From: Shewanella aquimarina
Lineage (GTDB): Bacteria > Pseudomonadota > Gammaproteobacteria > Enterobacterales > Shewanellaceae
DNA: 64,000 bases
Direction of reading: 5' to 3'
Assembly: GCF_023349185.1 (NCBI RefSeq)
Contig: NZ_JAKIKY010000003.1
Coordinates: 1-64,000 of the forward strand
Every line of letters starts with the position of its first letter. Positions within the stretch are counted from its first letter, which is position 1. The notes beneath the pieces were generated by a model. It saw only the letters and a list, made by a program, of their open reading frames with translations. It had not been told where the DNA came from and did not search any database. The translations under genes were made by a program, and so were the position numbers. Shown here in pieces: positions 18,063-31,100 of this stretch.

Positions 18063-18263
18063 TTAGAAGAGTTCATCGTTGTTGATCAGCTCATCGAGCT
18101 CTTTATCCACCTTAATCTTGATCTCATGTTCAATCTTAACGTTAAGGTTGATAACGATAGGCTTCTCAGGTGGCTCTATCTTGACCGTTGGCGTGCAGCC
18201 GCCCATGAGCAGCACGGCGGCCAGGCTCAGGGGTATCGTCGGCAAGGTTAGCAATTTCTTCAC
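18063..18263 (-). CDS. ynbE: YnbE outer-membrane lipoprotein
   Basis: Lipoprotein of 66 residues. The signal sequence ends at LLMGGC, and the mature part carries the family stretch PIVINLNVKIEHEIKIKVDK. In E. coli, YnbE oligomerises and joins YdbH to make a bridge from the inner to the outer membrane. The start is GTG at 18263 with AAGGA correctly spaced. The gene sits between ydbH and ydbL, as in enterobacteria. Confidence 0.93.
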   Translation of the reverse strand: MKKLLTLPTIPLSLAAVLLMGGCTPTVKIEPPEKPIVINLNVKIEHEIKIKVDKELDELINNDELF

Positions 18264-18353
18264 AGTGCTTCCTTAATCTGGTTGAAAATTTCATTGGCTA
18301 TGGTCTTAGTGTAGTTCCCTAAGATGACCATAGGCTGAACGTTTGGCGCCGAA

Positions 18354-21300
18354 CTAGTTAGCCATGGCGCGCTCGATTTCGCTTTGCAGTCTATCACCGA
18401 TTTGTAAACTCTTGAGTAACTGCAACATATTCTCTTCCTGAGCGTAATTCAAATGGATAGGGCGTTCAATATCTTTGGCCCGTCCTTTCACCTGGACCTT
18501 CAGTAAGGCATCGCCGTTGGGGGCCATGTCGAAGCTGCTGGACAGCTGGGTGTAGTGCAGCTCTTCCAGTGCCGAGAAGGCAAAATCGAGATAGGGTTGT
18601 GACAGGCGCATCTGCAGCACGGCCGGATTGTCATCTACCTTGATGAGCCCGCCCGGTGCGCGTGCCGCCAACTGACCCTTGGTGATGCTCACCTGGCCAT
18701 CTTCTAGCTGGACCGGCAGTACGCCATCGAAGATGCCGTCGGCATAGATGCCAGTTTGGGGCTGGGCGGCCAATAGCTGCTCGAGATCCAGCCCCTGCAG
18801 CACCAGATAGGCAGAGGAGGGAGCACCGAGATTAAGGTTAAAGATAGGGAGTAAGATCTCTCCCCCCAGGGTGTTGGCCCTGGCATCGAGTTTCACGTCG
18901 GCGCCACTCAGCACCATGCCATCCTCAGCCTTTTTATCGAGCGACGCATCATTCGCTCCCTGGGTCAGATCCAACTTGAGTTTGGCATGAGCGTTAATGT
19001 CGGTCAGCAACACCCCCGGGTTGAAGGCGGCGACATCCAGCGACAGGGGGTCACAGCTAAACTTAGCCCATAACGCCTGAGCACCTTTTACGCCTGCTAG
19101 CTGGCATTGACCAGTAAACTCGGCCTGCTCGAACGGCAGGGCGTTAAGGCTACCCTCGCTAAGCTTAACCTCTGGGGTCAAGGCAAAGGCAAAATCCATG
19201 TTATCCCCCCGCCAGTTGAGGCTATGCTGGCTGGTAAGATTGATATCGCCGATCAATGAGTCTTCAAGGAGGTCGCCTGCCAAGCGCGTCAGGCGTTTGA
19301 TCAGCTCGTTGGCGTCACTTGTCAGGGTGAGAGCCCCCTTAAGCACTTGAGGTGTCAAACTGCTTGAAAGCGATAAGTGATGCTCGCTCGCAAACGGCAG
19401 ACCGTTGATATCCCACTGCTCAAGGGTGGTCAGCCCATAGTGCTCGATGGCATTGCTTTTAGATGAATCGCCTTTGCTCAAATGTTGCTGTGCTTTAATC
19501 AAATCATCTGGTGTTTGGATCAAATTTTTTGATGGCATCTGGCTTATTGCCGCCGAAGGTGTAGCTACTTTGCCTACGCCAGCTGGTGGCCGTATGCCAT
19601 GCCAATGCAGCGATTGATTAAGGTTGGCGCTAGGCAGCTTAATGAGCGCCTTGCGGCGCAATTTATTGAGGCGAAACCTCTCCTGAGTCAGCTTAAGATT
19701 GCTGAGCCGGTAGTCTATGCTACTCTGCCAGGGCGATGCTAACAGGGCATCTGGCGAAAATGAGAAGGCAGCTGCAGGCTCGTCAGAGTTAGCCTTTGAA
19801 TCGGCTTTTGTGTCTGAGTCGCCCTTGGCCGATTGAGGCGTTAGCCTAATGGTCTGTGTCGTCAGGCTCAGTTCGTCCAGGTTGAGCCGCATAGTTTGGG
19901 TCTGAGCATGAGTCTGTGCCTGCTGTTGCGTTTTAGCTTGGGCCTGAGCCTGACCCTTAACGGCTTTCTGCTCGCTTGCGGCGAGCGAAATTACCTTAGC
20001 CTCAATGGGCGGGATAAGCAGCGTTTGCTCATCCAGGCGCACGGGTTTCACAGCTTCAAGCACAAGTTCGTTTGCAAATAGCTCACGCAGATTAGGGGCA
20101 AGCTCATGCAGCGGCGACGTATTTGGAGTGTCAGCCGTTAAGGGAGTTGGCATAACAAGATGAGGGGAGTGGGTCACGCTCTTAAAGTGACTCAGCTCGG
20201 CGAATATGGGGTTGCCTTGTGCAAGAGATAAATGGCCGGCGCCCAGAGAGGTGCGAGTCTGCTCGCTGGTAAGCCTAGCGAGTAGCTCATTAGTTAACTT
20301 GCTAGCCTCACTGCCCGCCGCGCCTTGCTTATTGTAACTTGCAGGCCAACTGAGATGATGCCCGTCGATAGCGACATTTAGCCCTTGCCAGTCAAGTCTT
20401 AGTGCCGGCTCTGGCCCTGCTTTTAGGGTGAGATGCACAGGCTCAGGTATTTCTGTGGCTATCATACTTGCGCCGACCTTAAGATACTGATGATTAAATT
20501 CAGGTTGGGTCAGTGCGAGCTGGCCTGTGAGCGTCAACTCGAGAGCGCTCGATTCCGGGGCTCTCGTGTCATTAGCACTTGCTGTCGTCGATTCAGCTTG
20601 CCGTGCATCGAGCCTGCCTTGGATTTTCAGGTTTGCGGCGGCAAGTTTCAGGCGATTCTCTATGCTTGGCTTCTTCGCTACGTTTGGTCTATTTCCTTTG
20701 GTCGTTTCGCTTTCGGCAATGGTTTCACAGCCTTTGCTTGTCTGCAGATCTTGTACCGTTTTTGGCTGTGGGTATGGCGGCAGCATGAGGCACAGTGGCT
20801 GCTTTAGCAGAGATTCAATCTGCCAGTCGCCGATGAGTTGCCAGACAGATAGGGAGCTTGACTGTTGAGTCTCTGCAGGCTCGGTTGTTTGCCGGACTTC
20901 TTGCCGGACTTCTTGCCGGACTTCTTGCTGGACTTCTTGCCGGACTTCTTGCCTGACTTCTTGCCTGACTTCTTGCCTGACTTCTTGCTTGGCTTCTTGC
21001 GGTTTTATCTTAGCTAATCTGGCCTGCTCGAGCCTGGCAATTAGCGCAGCGCCCTGAGTGGCAACTTTGGCGGTGAACGCACCAAGCGTTAGTGTTTGAT
21101 CTTTGATGGCAAGGTTCAGCGCCTCGGCGCTTAGCTGCGCGTCTTTTGTTTGTGTCTCTCGCACCTCAGTCATCTGGTTAACATTGGTTGGCGCGCCGAG
21201 TTCGAGGGCGACTTCCACCGTCTGCTCATTCGGTGACTGGGCTTCGAGTGCCGTTAGCAGCGCGCCGAACGATGCGGATTCTCCGGCCAGTTCTCTGAGC

Positions 21301-22373
21301 TGCTCGAGTGTCGTGCTGCTGGTGAGCAAAAAGGGGGACAGGGTGAGGTGCAGATCGTTTAGGGGGCCACTAAGGTCAACTGCCATGCTCTTAGCCGAGT
21401 GAGCATGACCGCTTTGATCATGGCTGTTCACGGCTATGGCGATCGCCGGCGAGAGAGGCTGGTCAGCGAGCCGTTTCAGGGTGATGTTCAGATCGCTAAA
21501 ATCATGGCGGGAGTGAAGTTCGCCTTTGATAAGGTCTAATTCGCCTTGGGAGCTGAGACTGCCGCTTAGGGAAAACGCCTGGGTTAAACGCGCGTTGACA
21601 TCATGTAATGCAGCCACCATAAGGGGCGCCTCAACGAGGGCTGGCGTCTGTTGCCCTGTTGACGATGCTGATCTTGAGCCTATTTTTGGGGCATTGGATG
21701 TCAGCGAGCTGAGCTCGCCGATAAGGCGCCCGAGGGGCTCGAATTCGAGTCGGCTAGAGAGTTGCCAGCGTGTCTTGTCGAGTGTCGCCGCCAGGGTCAA
21801 CAGTGGCGCCTGATAGAAGCTAAGGGCACCGGTGAGCTGGCCTCGATTGTCCAGGTTAAGATAATCGAGTTTGAGTCCCAGTGGTTGCGACCTGGCGCCC
21901 AGGCCTTGTGACTGTTTGCCTAGCAGGTTAAAGCTTATCTCACCCAGGGCAATTTGGGGCAGAGCGCCTAAGTTAAGGGCGCTGCTGGTACCTGAGTCTT
22001 GCTGGCGACCTAAGCTGTCAAAGTAGTCTTGGCTGAGGGATACCTGTGCGCGGCGCACGGCGAGAGATTCTATCTGTGCCAGCCCGATTGGCGCAGATAG
22101 CCAGTCTTTGGCGAGCGTTAGCCCGATATCCTCGAGCCTCACCAGATTATTGTCGACCTTAAGCAGTACCATGGGCAGCTTGAGATCCATGAGGTCGGCA
22201 GGACTGAGCCGCAGCGTTTCTATGCTGATACCGGCATCCGTTAGATAGGAATTGGCGAGACGTTTAACCAGGTTTTCCAGTTGACTCGCCACTAGCAGCA
22301 AGAGCAGCAGGGACAGCAGCACGGCGCCGGTGAGTAATTTAGTGATGCGGGAGGTGAAAAAACGTCGCGACAT
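18354..22373 (-). CDS. ydbH: AsmA-like intermembrane transport protein YdbH
   Basis: Protein of 1339 residues, longer than E. coli YdbH (about 880). It has an N-terminal membrane helix at about residues 13-31 and a very long periplasmic beta-groove. The C-terminal YdbH domain includes GIYADGIFDGVLPVQLEDG and APGGLIKVDD. It carries phospholipid between membranes together with YnbE. Extra length comes partly from low-complexity inserts: a Gln/Glu/Val/Arg tetrapeptide repeat encoded at 20891-20998 and a Q/A/T-rich stretch encoded near 19.9 kb. It is the first gene of the ydbH-ynbE-ydbL operon. Confidence 0.9.
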   Translation of the reverse strand: MSRRFFTSRITKLLTGAVLLSLLLLLLVASQLENLVKRLANSYLTDAGISIETLRLSPADLMDLKLPMVLLKVDNNLVRLEDIGLTLAKDWLSAPIGLAQIESLAVRRAQVSLSQDYFDSLGRQQDSGTSSALNLGALPQIALGEISFNLLGKQSQGLGARSQPLGLKLDYLNLDNRGQLTGALSFYQAPLLTLAATLDKTRWQLSSRLEFEPLGRLIGELSSLTSNAPKIGSRSASSTGQQTPALVEAPLMVAALHDVNARLTQAFSLSGSLSSQGELDLIKGELHSRHDFSDLNITLKRLADQPLSPAIAIAVNSHDQSGHAHSAKSMAVDLSGPLNDLHLTLSPFLLTSSTTLEQLRELAGESASFGALLTALEAQSPNEQTVEVALELGAPTNVNQMTEVRETQTKDAQLSAEALNLAIKDQTLTLGAFTAKVATQGAALIARLEQARLAKIKPQEAKQEVRQEVRQEVRQEVRQEVQQEVRQEVRQEVRQTTEPAETQQSSSLSVWQLIGDWQIESLLKQPLCLMLPPYPQPKTVQDLQTSKGCETIAESETTKGNRPNVAKKPSIENRLKLAAANLKIQGRLDARQAESTTASANDTRAPESSALELTLTGQLALTQPEFNHQYLKVGASMIATEIPEPVHLTLKAGPEPALRLDWQGLNVAIDGHHLSWPASYNKQGAAGSEASKLTNELLARLTSEQTRTSLGAGHLSLAQGNPIFAELSHFKSVTHSPHLVMPTPLTADTPNTSPLHELAPNLRELFANELVLEAVKPVRLDEQTLLIPPIEAKVISLAASEQKAVKGQAQAQAKTQQQAQTHAQTQTMRLNLDELSLTTQTIRLTPQSAKGDSDTKADSKANSDEPAAAFSFSPDALLASPWQSSIDYRLSNLKLTQERFRLNKLRRKALIKLPSANLNQSLHWHGIRPPAGVGKVATPSAAISQMPSKNLIQTPDDLIKAQQHLSKGDSSKSNAIEHYGLTTLEQWDINGLPFASEHHLSLSSSLTPQVLKGALTLTSDANELIKRLTRLAGDLLEDSLIGDINLTSQHSLNWRGDNMDFAFALTPEVKLSEGSLNALPFEQAEFTGQCQLAGVKGAQALWAKFSCDPLSLDVAAFNPGVLLTDINAHAKLKLDLTQGANDASLDKKAEDGMVLSGADVKLDARANTLGGEILLPIFNLNLGAPSSAYLVLQGLDLEQLLAAQPQTGIYADGIFDGVLPVQLEDGQVSITKGQLAARAPGGLIKVDDNPAVLQMRLSQPYLDFAFSALEELHYTQLSSSFDMAPNGDALLKVQVKGRAKDIERPIHLNYAQEENMLQLLKSLQIGDRLQSEIERAMAN
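20891..20998 (-). repeat. 12-bp tandem repeat within ydbH
   Basis: Nine 12-bp units (plus-strand unit GCCGGACTTCTT with a few substitutions) encode the tetrapeptide RQEV, with QQEV and KQEA variants. The unit length keeps the reading frame whatever the copy number. Near-identity of several units suggests recent expansion. Confidence 0.9.
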
Positions 22374-22622
22374 CTGTCCCTGTCTCTGGTTGTTTTGCCT
22401 TAGTTAGCTTTAGCTTTTTCGGCTTTCGTTGTTTAGCTTACGTCGTCTGGCTTAGCCATTTATCGGCGCTAACAGTTCTATTTTAGCTCGCTTGCCCCAA
22501 GGCCTGAAGTTAATCAGAGGGCGCCCTATAGATGCGGCGCCCATTTCTCTATATCGGGCCAAATATCGGGCTAAATATCGGCTCGAGCCGGGTCAGGTTC
22601 ACTCAGACTCAGCCAAATCCTG

Positions 22623-23483
22623 TTAAGACTCCGCCTTAGGCAGCCAGCGAATATGTGTGCTAAGGGTATGGGACTCGCCTGGTGCCAGTTCGACCCTATC
22701 TTCTAACACGTTGGCGGCCTCGAGGCAGACCATGGTGAGATAGTCTTGAGGGTTAAAGCGTGACAGACGCTTGGATTTTTCTATCCAGGGATTCCAGAGC
22801 ACCGCCGAGTGACTGTTGTCGCGGCGCACCTCGATGATCCCCTGTGGGGTGTGCAGCAACTGGCAGTCGCCTAGCTGGGTGTAGACACGATCGGTTTCCC
22901 GATCAAACAGCACCTCATCGCCGGCTTGAGGGTAGGGCCCTTCACCAAATTCGATATAGCGGGCACCGTTAAAGCCGCTGGCCTTTAGCTTGTGAATATC
23001 CTCGATAGGGAAGTAGGTGTGCAGCGCCTGGGTCAGGTTGATGGGCGTATCTCCCAGGTTGGTGTTAACCAGGCTGACACTGAGGCTATCGCTCAGGGTG
23101 AAGATAAGCTCGACTCGGCTCGGATGGGCCCAGTACTGCTTATCGTCATCGCTTATGGTCAGGCTAAACTTGAGTTCGACCACCTGATCGCGCATCTGCA
23201 CAGCATCTAAGTTCCACAGACGGGTACGGGCGAAGCCGTGCTGCGGCCACTGCGGGTTTTCATGCATGCCAAACCAAGGCCAGCAGATAGGAATGCCGCC
23301 ACGAATGCCGCTGCCGGGCTGGTAATCGTCGGCGCTCGATACCCAAAGCAGCGGGGCTTGTCCCTTAGGTTGAAACCTGTCTATCTGCGCACCTTGCATG
23401 AATATGCGTGCCTGACAGAGATCGGTATCGACCTCGACATATTCGAGTCCTTGGGGATGTTTCTTGACGGTTACAGAACCCAT
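22623..23483 (-). CDS. yeaD: D-hexose-6-phosphate mutarotase (YeaD family)
   Basis: Cytoplasmic aldose-1-epimerase-fold enzyme of 286 residues that interconverts alpha and beta anomers of hexose 6-phosphates. Family motifs are GIRGGIPICWPWFG, QHGFARTRLW, LTQALHTYF (catalytic His) and VLWNPWIEKSKRL. The ATG at 23483 has a good GAGGAG. A GGGCGCC/GGCGCCC hairpin at 22519-22542, in the 249-bp gap before ydbH, has no T run and is only a possible transcript end. Confidence 0.92.
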   Translation of the reverse strand: MGSVTVKKHPQGLEYVEVDTDLCQARIFMQGAQIDRFQPKGQAPLLWVSSADDYQPGSGIRGGIPICWPWFGMHENPQWPQHGFARTRLWNLDAVQMRDQVVELKFSLTISDDDKQYWAHPSRVELIFTLSDSLSVSLVNTNLGDTPINLTQALHTYFPIEDIHKLKASGFNGARYIEFGEGPYPQAGDEVLFDRETDRVYTQLGDCQLLHTPQGIIEVRRDNSHSAVLWNPWIEKSKRLSRFNPQDYLTMVCLEAANVLEDRVELAPGESHTLSTHIRWLPKAES

Positions 23484-23734
23484 AAATGCTCCTCACGAGT
23501 TAGGCCGGGCGGGTAAATCATTTGTTGACCTAGCTTACAGAGTTTTATCCCTAAGCTGTAGTATGACATTGATTGTTTTTGTGCTTTTCAAGGTCGAGGG
23601 GAATTCAGCCTGGTTTAAGGGCTGTATTTTTGAGCAGATTTGGGTAAAGTGGTCGGAGCACTATAGTTGAGCGAGCGCTAATAAGCCTACCTGCGCCTGT
23701 TCGTTTTGGAATTCGACAATAGAAGGAATAAGGA

Positions 23735-25525
<1,791 letters not shown>

Positions 25526-25570
25526 GCCAGATTCGACTCGGCCAGATTCGACTCGGCCAGATTCGAATGG
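25526..25570 (+). repeat. Three 15-bp tandem repeats after the dehydrogenase gene
   Basis: Units of GCCAGATTCGACTCG at 25526-25540 and 25541-25555 are identical, and the third at 25556-25570 differs at two positions. The repeat starts immediately after the TAA stop codon, and CAGATTCGA recurs at about 25589. Confidence 0.85.
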
Positions 25571-25603
25571 GCAAGTTAGAATTGAGTCAGATTCGATCTA
25601 GCA

Positions 25604-25628
25604 AGAAGGGCCGTAAGGCCCTTTTTTA
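25604..25628 (+). terminator. Bidirectional terminator
   Basis: AAGGGCC-GTAA-GGCCCTT followed by T6, between the convergent dehydrogenase and DUF938 genes. Confidence 0.88.
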
Positions 25629-25677
25629 ATGTCCTTTCACTTGGCGATTTAAAAGGGTAAGCGACAGGATGATGGCG

Positions 25678-26280
25678 TTAGCGCATGAAATGCAGCAAAC
25701 GATTGTTGGCCGGCATCTCATAGTCGGCCTGCAGATTGAGGCCTGCTGCTTCGGCGAGTTCAGTTATCCATTCTATGTCGCGGATGCCGCTGTGGATGTT
25801 GCGATGCTTGAGCCAGATATCGAACTGGCGATTGCTCTCGCTAGTGTATTGATTGTGATAGTTGAAGGGGCCATAGACACAGAGGCTGCCAGTATTGCTG
25901 AGGTGGCGCTCAACGCCCTTAAAGAAGTCGACCACCATGGCCTCACTCATGATATGCAGGGTGTTGGCACTGAAGATGCCGTCGACCTCTCCCGGCGTGA
26001 GCGGCCAGGGGGCGGTGACATCCAGGGTAACGGGCGGCGCGATATTATCGCCGCCCTGTAGGGCGATTCGCATCTCGAGCGGCTCGATAAACTGCGGCTG
26101 ATCGCTAGGGCACCAGGTGAGATGGGGCAGGTGGGAGGCAAAGAATACCGCGTGCTGACCCGTGCCGCTGCCGATCTCCAATACCCGGCGCGTCGTCTTA
26201 AAGCTCTGTTTCAGCACCGCCAAAATCGGCGCTTTGTTGTTTTCGCAAGATTGAGAAAAGGGGAGTTGGCTTAATGACAT
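25678..26280 (-). CDS. DUF938 SAM-dependent methyltransferase
   Basis: Class I methyltransferase-like protein of about 200 residues. It begins with the family signature LPFSQSCENNKAPIL, then motif I VLEIGSGTGQH, the PSDQ acidic loop and the FSANTLHIMS segment. Substrate is unknown. The ATG at 26280 fits the usual DUF938 N-terminus; an upstream in-frame GTG at 26319 would add a His-rich extension and is not favoured. Neither start has a strong Shine-Dalgarno. Confidence 0.85.
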   Translation of the reverse strand: MSLSQLPFSQSCENNKAPILAVLKQSFKTTRRVLEIGSGTGQHAVFFASHLPHLTWCPSDQPQFIEPLEMRIALQGGDNIAPPVTLDVTAPWPLTPGEVDGIFSANTLHIMSEAMVVDFFKGVERHLSNTGSLCVYGPFNYHNQYTSESNRQFDIWLKHRNIHSGIRDIEWITELAEAAGLNLQADYEMPANNRLLHFMR

Positions 26281-26346
26281 AAGGCGGCGCAAGTTATGTG
26301 AGTGACTGTGATGACACAATTTACGCGAGTTTAAATGGCGCGTGCA

Positions 26347-26372
26347 AGCAAAAAGCGCCCGAAGGCGCTTTC
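26347..26372 (-). terminator. Terminator of cpdB
   Basis: AAAGCGCC-CGAA-GGCGCTTT stem followed on the minus strand by a T tract, 25 bp after the cpdB stop codon. Confidence 0.85.
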
Positions 26373-26396
26373 TATTTAGGGTGTTTTTTTACCCTA

Positions 26397-28481
<2,085 letters not shown>

Positions 28482-28626
28482 CAATCTCTATTAACTATTG
28501 TTTGACCCCGAAGCCCCTGCAGATAGCAGTTGGGCCTCATCAGTGCGGCTAAGCTGTGGCTGAGCAGGCCGTTGGGCCTGGCTAACCCGAGTGCCGCCTG
28601 GCGAATTATAGAGAGATGAAATGTAA

Positions 28627-28663
28627 AAACTGTGACAATAAGCCACTGTTTATGTGACAGTTT
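28627..28663 (-). promoter_or_regulatory. Repeat-containing candidate operator upstream of cpdB
   Basis: TGTGACA occurs at 28631-28637 and 28653-28659, exactly 22 bp apart, inside a 7-bp inverted repeat AAACTGT/ACAGTTT. On the minus strand, facing cpdB about 150 bp away, it reads CTGTCAC then TTGTCAC, resembling the outer units of a Pho box, although the middle unit does not fit. The rest of the 327-bp cpdB-dcp gap shows no gene. Confidence 0.35.
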
Positions 28664-28740
28664 GTATCGGCTTGCTGTGTTTTGCTGACGCCTTGAGCAA
28701 GTTGTTGCCTAATTGCACAACCTGCCGGTTTGACGACATA

Positions 28741-28768
28741 AAAAAAGCACGCCTGAGCGTGCTTTTTG
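28741..28768 (-). terminator. Terminator of dcp
   Basis: GCACGC-CTGA-GCGTGC extended by A/T pairs, with a T run on the minus strand, downstream of the dcp stop codon. Confidence 0.88.
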
Positions 28769-28808
28769 TTAACGTGTCGACAGACTTATCTGCGACTTAC
28801 GGGGCCGA

Positions 28809-30989
28809 TTACTTGGCTAGCAGGCCACGGCTACGAAGCAGTGGTTCGATACCCGCTTCTTTACCGCGGAACTGCTTGTAGAGCTGCATAGGATCGTCGC
28901 TGCCGCCTTGAGACAATACGTTGTTTCTAAAGGCGTCGGCGGTTGCCTTGTCGAAGATACCGTTCTCTTTGAACGCCTCGAAGGCATCGGCGCCCAGAAT
29001 ATCAGACCAGAGGTAGCTGTAGTAACCGGCTGAGTAACCACCCGAGAAGATGTGTGAGAAGTAGGTGCTGCGATAGCGCGGCGCGATCTCCTCAATCAGT
29101 CCCATCTTGCTCAGTGAGTCGGCTTCAAACTTGGCGGCATCCTTAGGTTCGAAGTCACTTAGGGTGTGCCAGTCGAGATCCAGCTTGGTCGCCGCCATAT
29201 ATTCTACCGTGGCAAAGCCCTGGTTGAACTTGCTGGCCGCCTGAATCTTTTCAACCAGAGACTGAGGGATCACTTCGCCCGTCTTGTAGTGCTTGGCAAA
29301 TTGCGCCAGTACTTCGGGTTGCGTCATCCAGTTTTCCATCACCTGTGACGGGAACTCTACATAGTCACGTGGTACCGAGGTGCCAGCCTGTGAGCGATAC
29401 TCAACGTCTGACAGCATGGCGTGCAGGGCATGGCCAAATTCGTGGAACAGGGTGCTGGCTTCATCGAAGGTCAGCAGCGCAGGCTCATCGCCCACGGGAC
29501 GAGGGTAGTTAAGCACGTTGACGATAATCGGCTTAGACTCGACGCCGTGCATTCTATATTGCTGGCGGTAAGAGTTTGCCCAGGCCCCGCCACGCTTGCT
29601 GTCACGCACATAGTAGTCGCCTAAGAAGATTGCCATCAGAGAACCGTCTTTGTCATACACTTCCCAGGTACGCACTTCGTCGTTGTACTTAGGCAGATCG
29701 GTGCGCTCCTTGACCGTGATGCCGTAGAGGCGATTGGCGGTGTAGAAGACACCTTTCAAAGTGTTTTCCAGTGAGAAATAAGGACGGGTTTCCTGCTCGT
29801 TGAAGCTGTATTTGGCCACACGGATCTTGTCGGCATAGTACCACCAGTCCCATGCGGCTAGCTTGAAGTTTCCGCCTTCTTCGTCGATCAGCTTCTGCAT
29901 CACGGCAACCTCAGCCTTGGCCTGGCCAAGTGCGGCAGGCCATACCTTGTCTAGCAGGCCGTAGACGTTTTCGGGTGTCTTGGCGGTGCGCTCTTCGAGG
30001 ACGAAGTGGGCATGGCTCTTGTAACCCATCAGCTGCGCACGCTCGGCACGAAGGGCCGCCATCTGGGCCAGAATTTTCTTGTTATCGTGGGCGTTATTAT
30101 TGTTGCCACGCTCGATGTAACCCTTGTAGATCTTCTCACGCAGCTCGCGGTTGTCGGCATAGGTGAGGAAAGGGGTAATAGATGGACGTTGAGTGGTGAA
30201 TACCCATTTGCCCGGGTGACCTTTCTTCTCGGCAGTTTGCGCGGCGGTGTTGATCACATCCTGGGGCAGACCTTTGAGATCGGCTGGATTGTCGATCACC
30301 AGCTCGAAGGCGTTGGTCTCGGCCAGCAGGTTGTCGCCAAACTCCAGGCTCAGCTTGCCGATCTTCTCGTTTAAGGCTCTCAGTTTAACCTTGTCGGCAT
30401 CGCTTAGGTTCGCGCCGCCACGGGTGAAAGACTTGTAGGTATCTTCCAGCAACTTCTGCTGGGCCGTGTTAAGCGCCAGGCTGTCACGCTGGTCGTAGAC
30501 GGCCTTAACGCGCTTGAATAGCTTGTCGTTGAGCAGGATATCGTCCCCGGCGGCAGACAGCATAGGTGAAACCTCTTTCGAGATCGCCTGTAGCTGCTCG
30601 TTGGTGTCGGCACTGGTCAGGTTGTAGAAGACGCTAGCCACCTTGGTGGTGAGATCGCCAGAAAATTCCATGGCTTCGATGGTGTTGGCGAAGGTTGGGG
30701 CGGCTGGGGTGTCGATAATGGCCTGGATCTCGGCCTTATGCTGAGCGATACCCGCCTTGAAGGCTGGCAGATAATGCTCTGGCTTGATCTTGTCAAAATC
30801 TGGCATGCCCAAAAAAGTGTCGTAGGGCTTAAAGAAGGGGTTGCCGGCGTTGTTGTCTATGATGCGCTGCGCAACCACATTGGGTGCGACTTCCGCTTCC
30901 TGGCTGCTGCCACTTTGGGCGCTACAGCCGCCTAATGCGATGGCAAGTGCCATGGCGGATACGATTGGCTTGAGGGTCAATCCCTTCAT
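28809..30989 (-). CDS. dcp: Peptidyl-dipeptidase Dcp-like M3 zinc peptidase, lipoprotein
   Basis: M3-family oligopeptidase of 726 residues removing C-terminal dipeptides. The zinc site is HEFGHALH with the downstream Glu in the PSQVMENW segment. The C-terminal substrate-binding tyrosine region is HIFSGGYSAGYYSYLWSD. The N-terminus is a lipoprotein signal ending IALGGC, so the enzyme is anchored in the envelope. The correct start is ATG 30989, preceded by GGGGA; the open frame extends 75 codons further upstream without coding character. It is divergent from the M20 dipeptidase gene, and both would degrade imported peptides. Confidence 0.93.
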   Translation of the reverse strand: MKGLTLKPIVSAMALAIALGGCSAQSGSSQEAEVAPNVVAQRIIDNNAGNPFFKPYDTFLGMPDFDKIKPEHYLPAFKAGIAQHKAEIQAIIDTPAAPTFANTIEAMEFSGDLTTKVASVFYNLTSADTNEQLQAISKEVSPMLSAAGDDILLNDKLFKRVKAVYDQRDSLALNTAQQKLLEDTYKSFTRGGANLSDADKVKLRALNEKIGKLSLEFGDNLLAETNAFELVIDNPADLKGLPQDVINTAAQTAEKKGHPGKWVFTTQRPSITPFLTYADNRELREKIYKGYIERGNNNNAHDNKKILAQMAALRAERAQLMGYKSHAHFVLEERTAKTPENVYGLLDKVWPAALGQAKAEVAVMQKLIDEEGGNFKLAAWDWWYYADKIRVAKYSFNEQETRPYFSLENTLKGVFYTANRLYGITVKERTDLPKYNDEVRTWEVYDKDGSLMAIFLGDYYVRDSKRGGAWANSYRQQYRMHGVESKPIIVNVLNYPRPVGDEPALLTFDEASTLFHEFGHALHAMLSDVEYRSQAGTSVPRDYVEFPSQVMENWMTQPEVLAQFAKHYKTGEVIPQSLVEKIQAASKFNQGFATVEYMAATKLDLDWHTLSDFEPKDAAKFEADSLSKMGLIEEIAPRYRSTYFSHIFSGGYSAGYYSYLWSDILGADAFEAFKENGIFDKATADAFRNNVLSQGGSDDPMQLYKQFRGKEAGIEPLLRSRGLLAK

Positions 30990-31067
30990 ATTCAAATCCC
31001 CGATGATTAATTTGTATAGGCTACGATCTGGTGTCGTAACTGAGTTTTGTTGCCGAAAAGGCTGCGG

Positions 31068-31100
31068 ATATCCAAACTTAACTTGCCTGAGTTTGGATAT
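31068..31100. promoter_or_regulatory. 11-bp inverted repeat in the dcp upstream region
   Basis: ATATCCAAACT and AGTTTGGATAT form a perfect inverted repeat with an 11-nt spacer in the divergent dcp / M20 promoter region. A shorter one, TGCATCC-TAAAT-GGATGCA, lies at 31186-31204. Either could be an operator or a leader hairpin. Confidence 0.4.

Noticed and set aside
22519..22542. GGGCGCC/GGCGCCC hairpin as yeaD terminator
   Set aside because: The stem is perfect but no T run follows on the minus strand.
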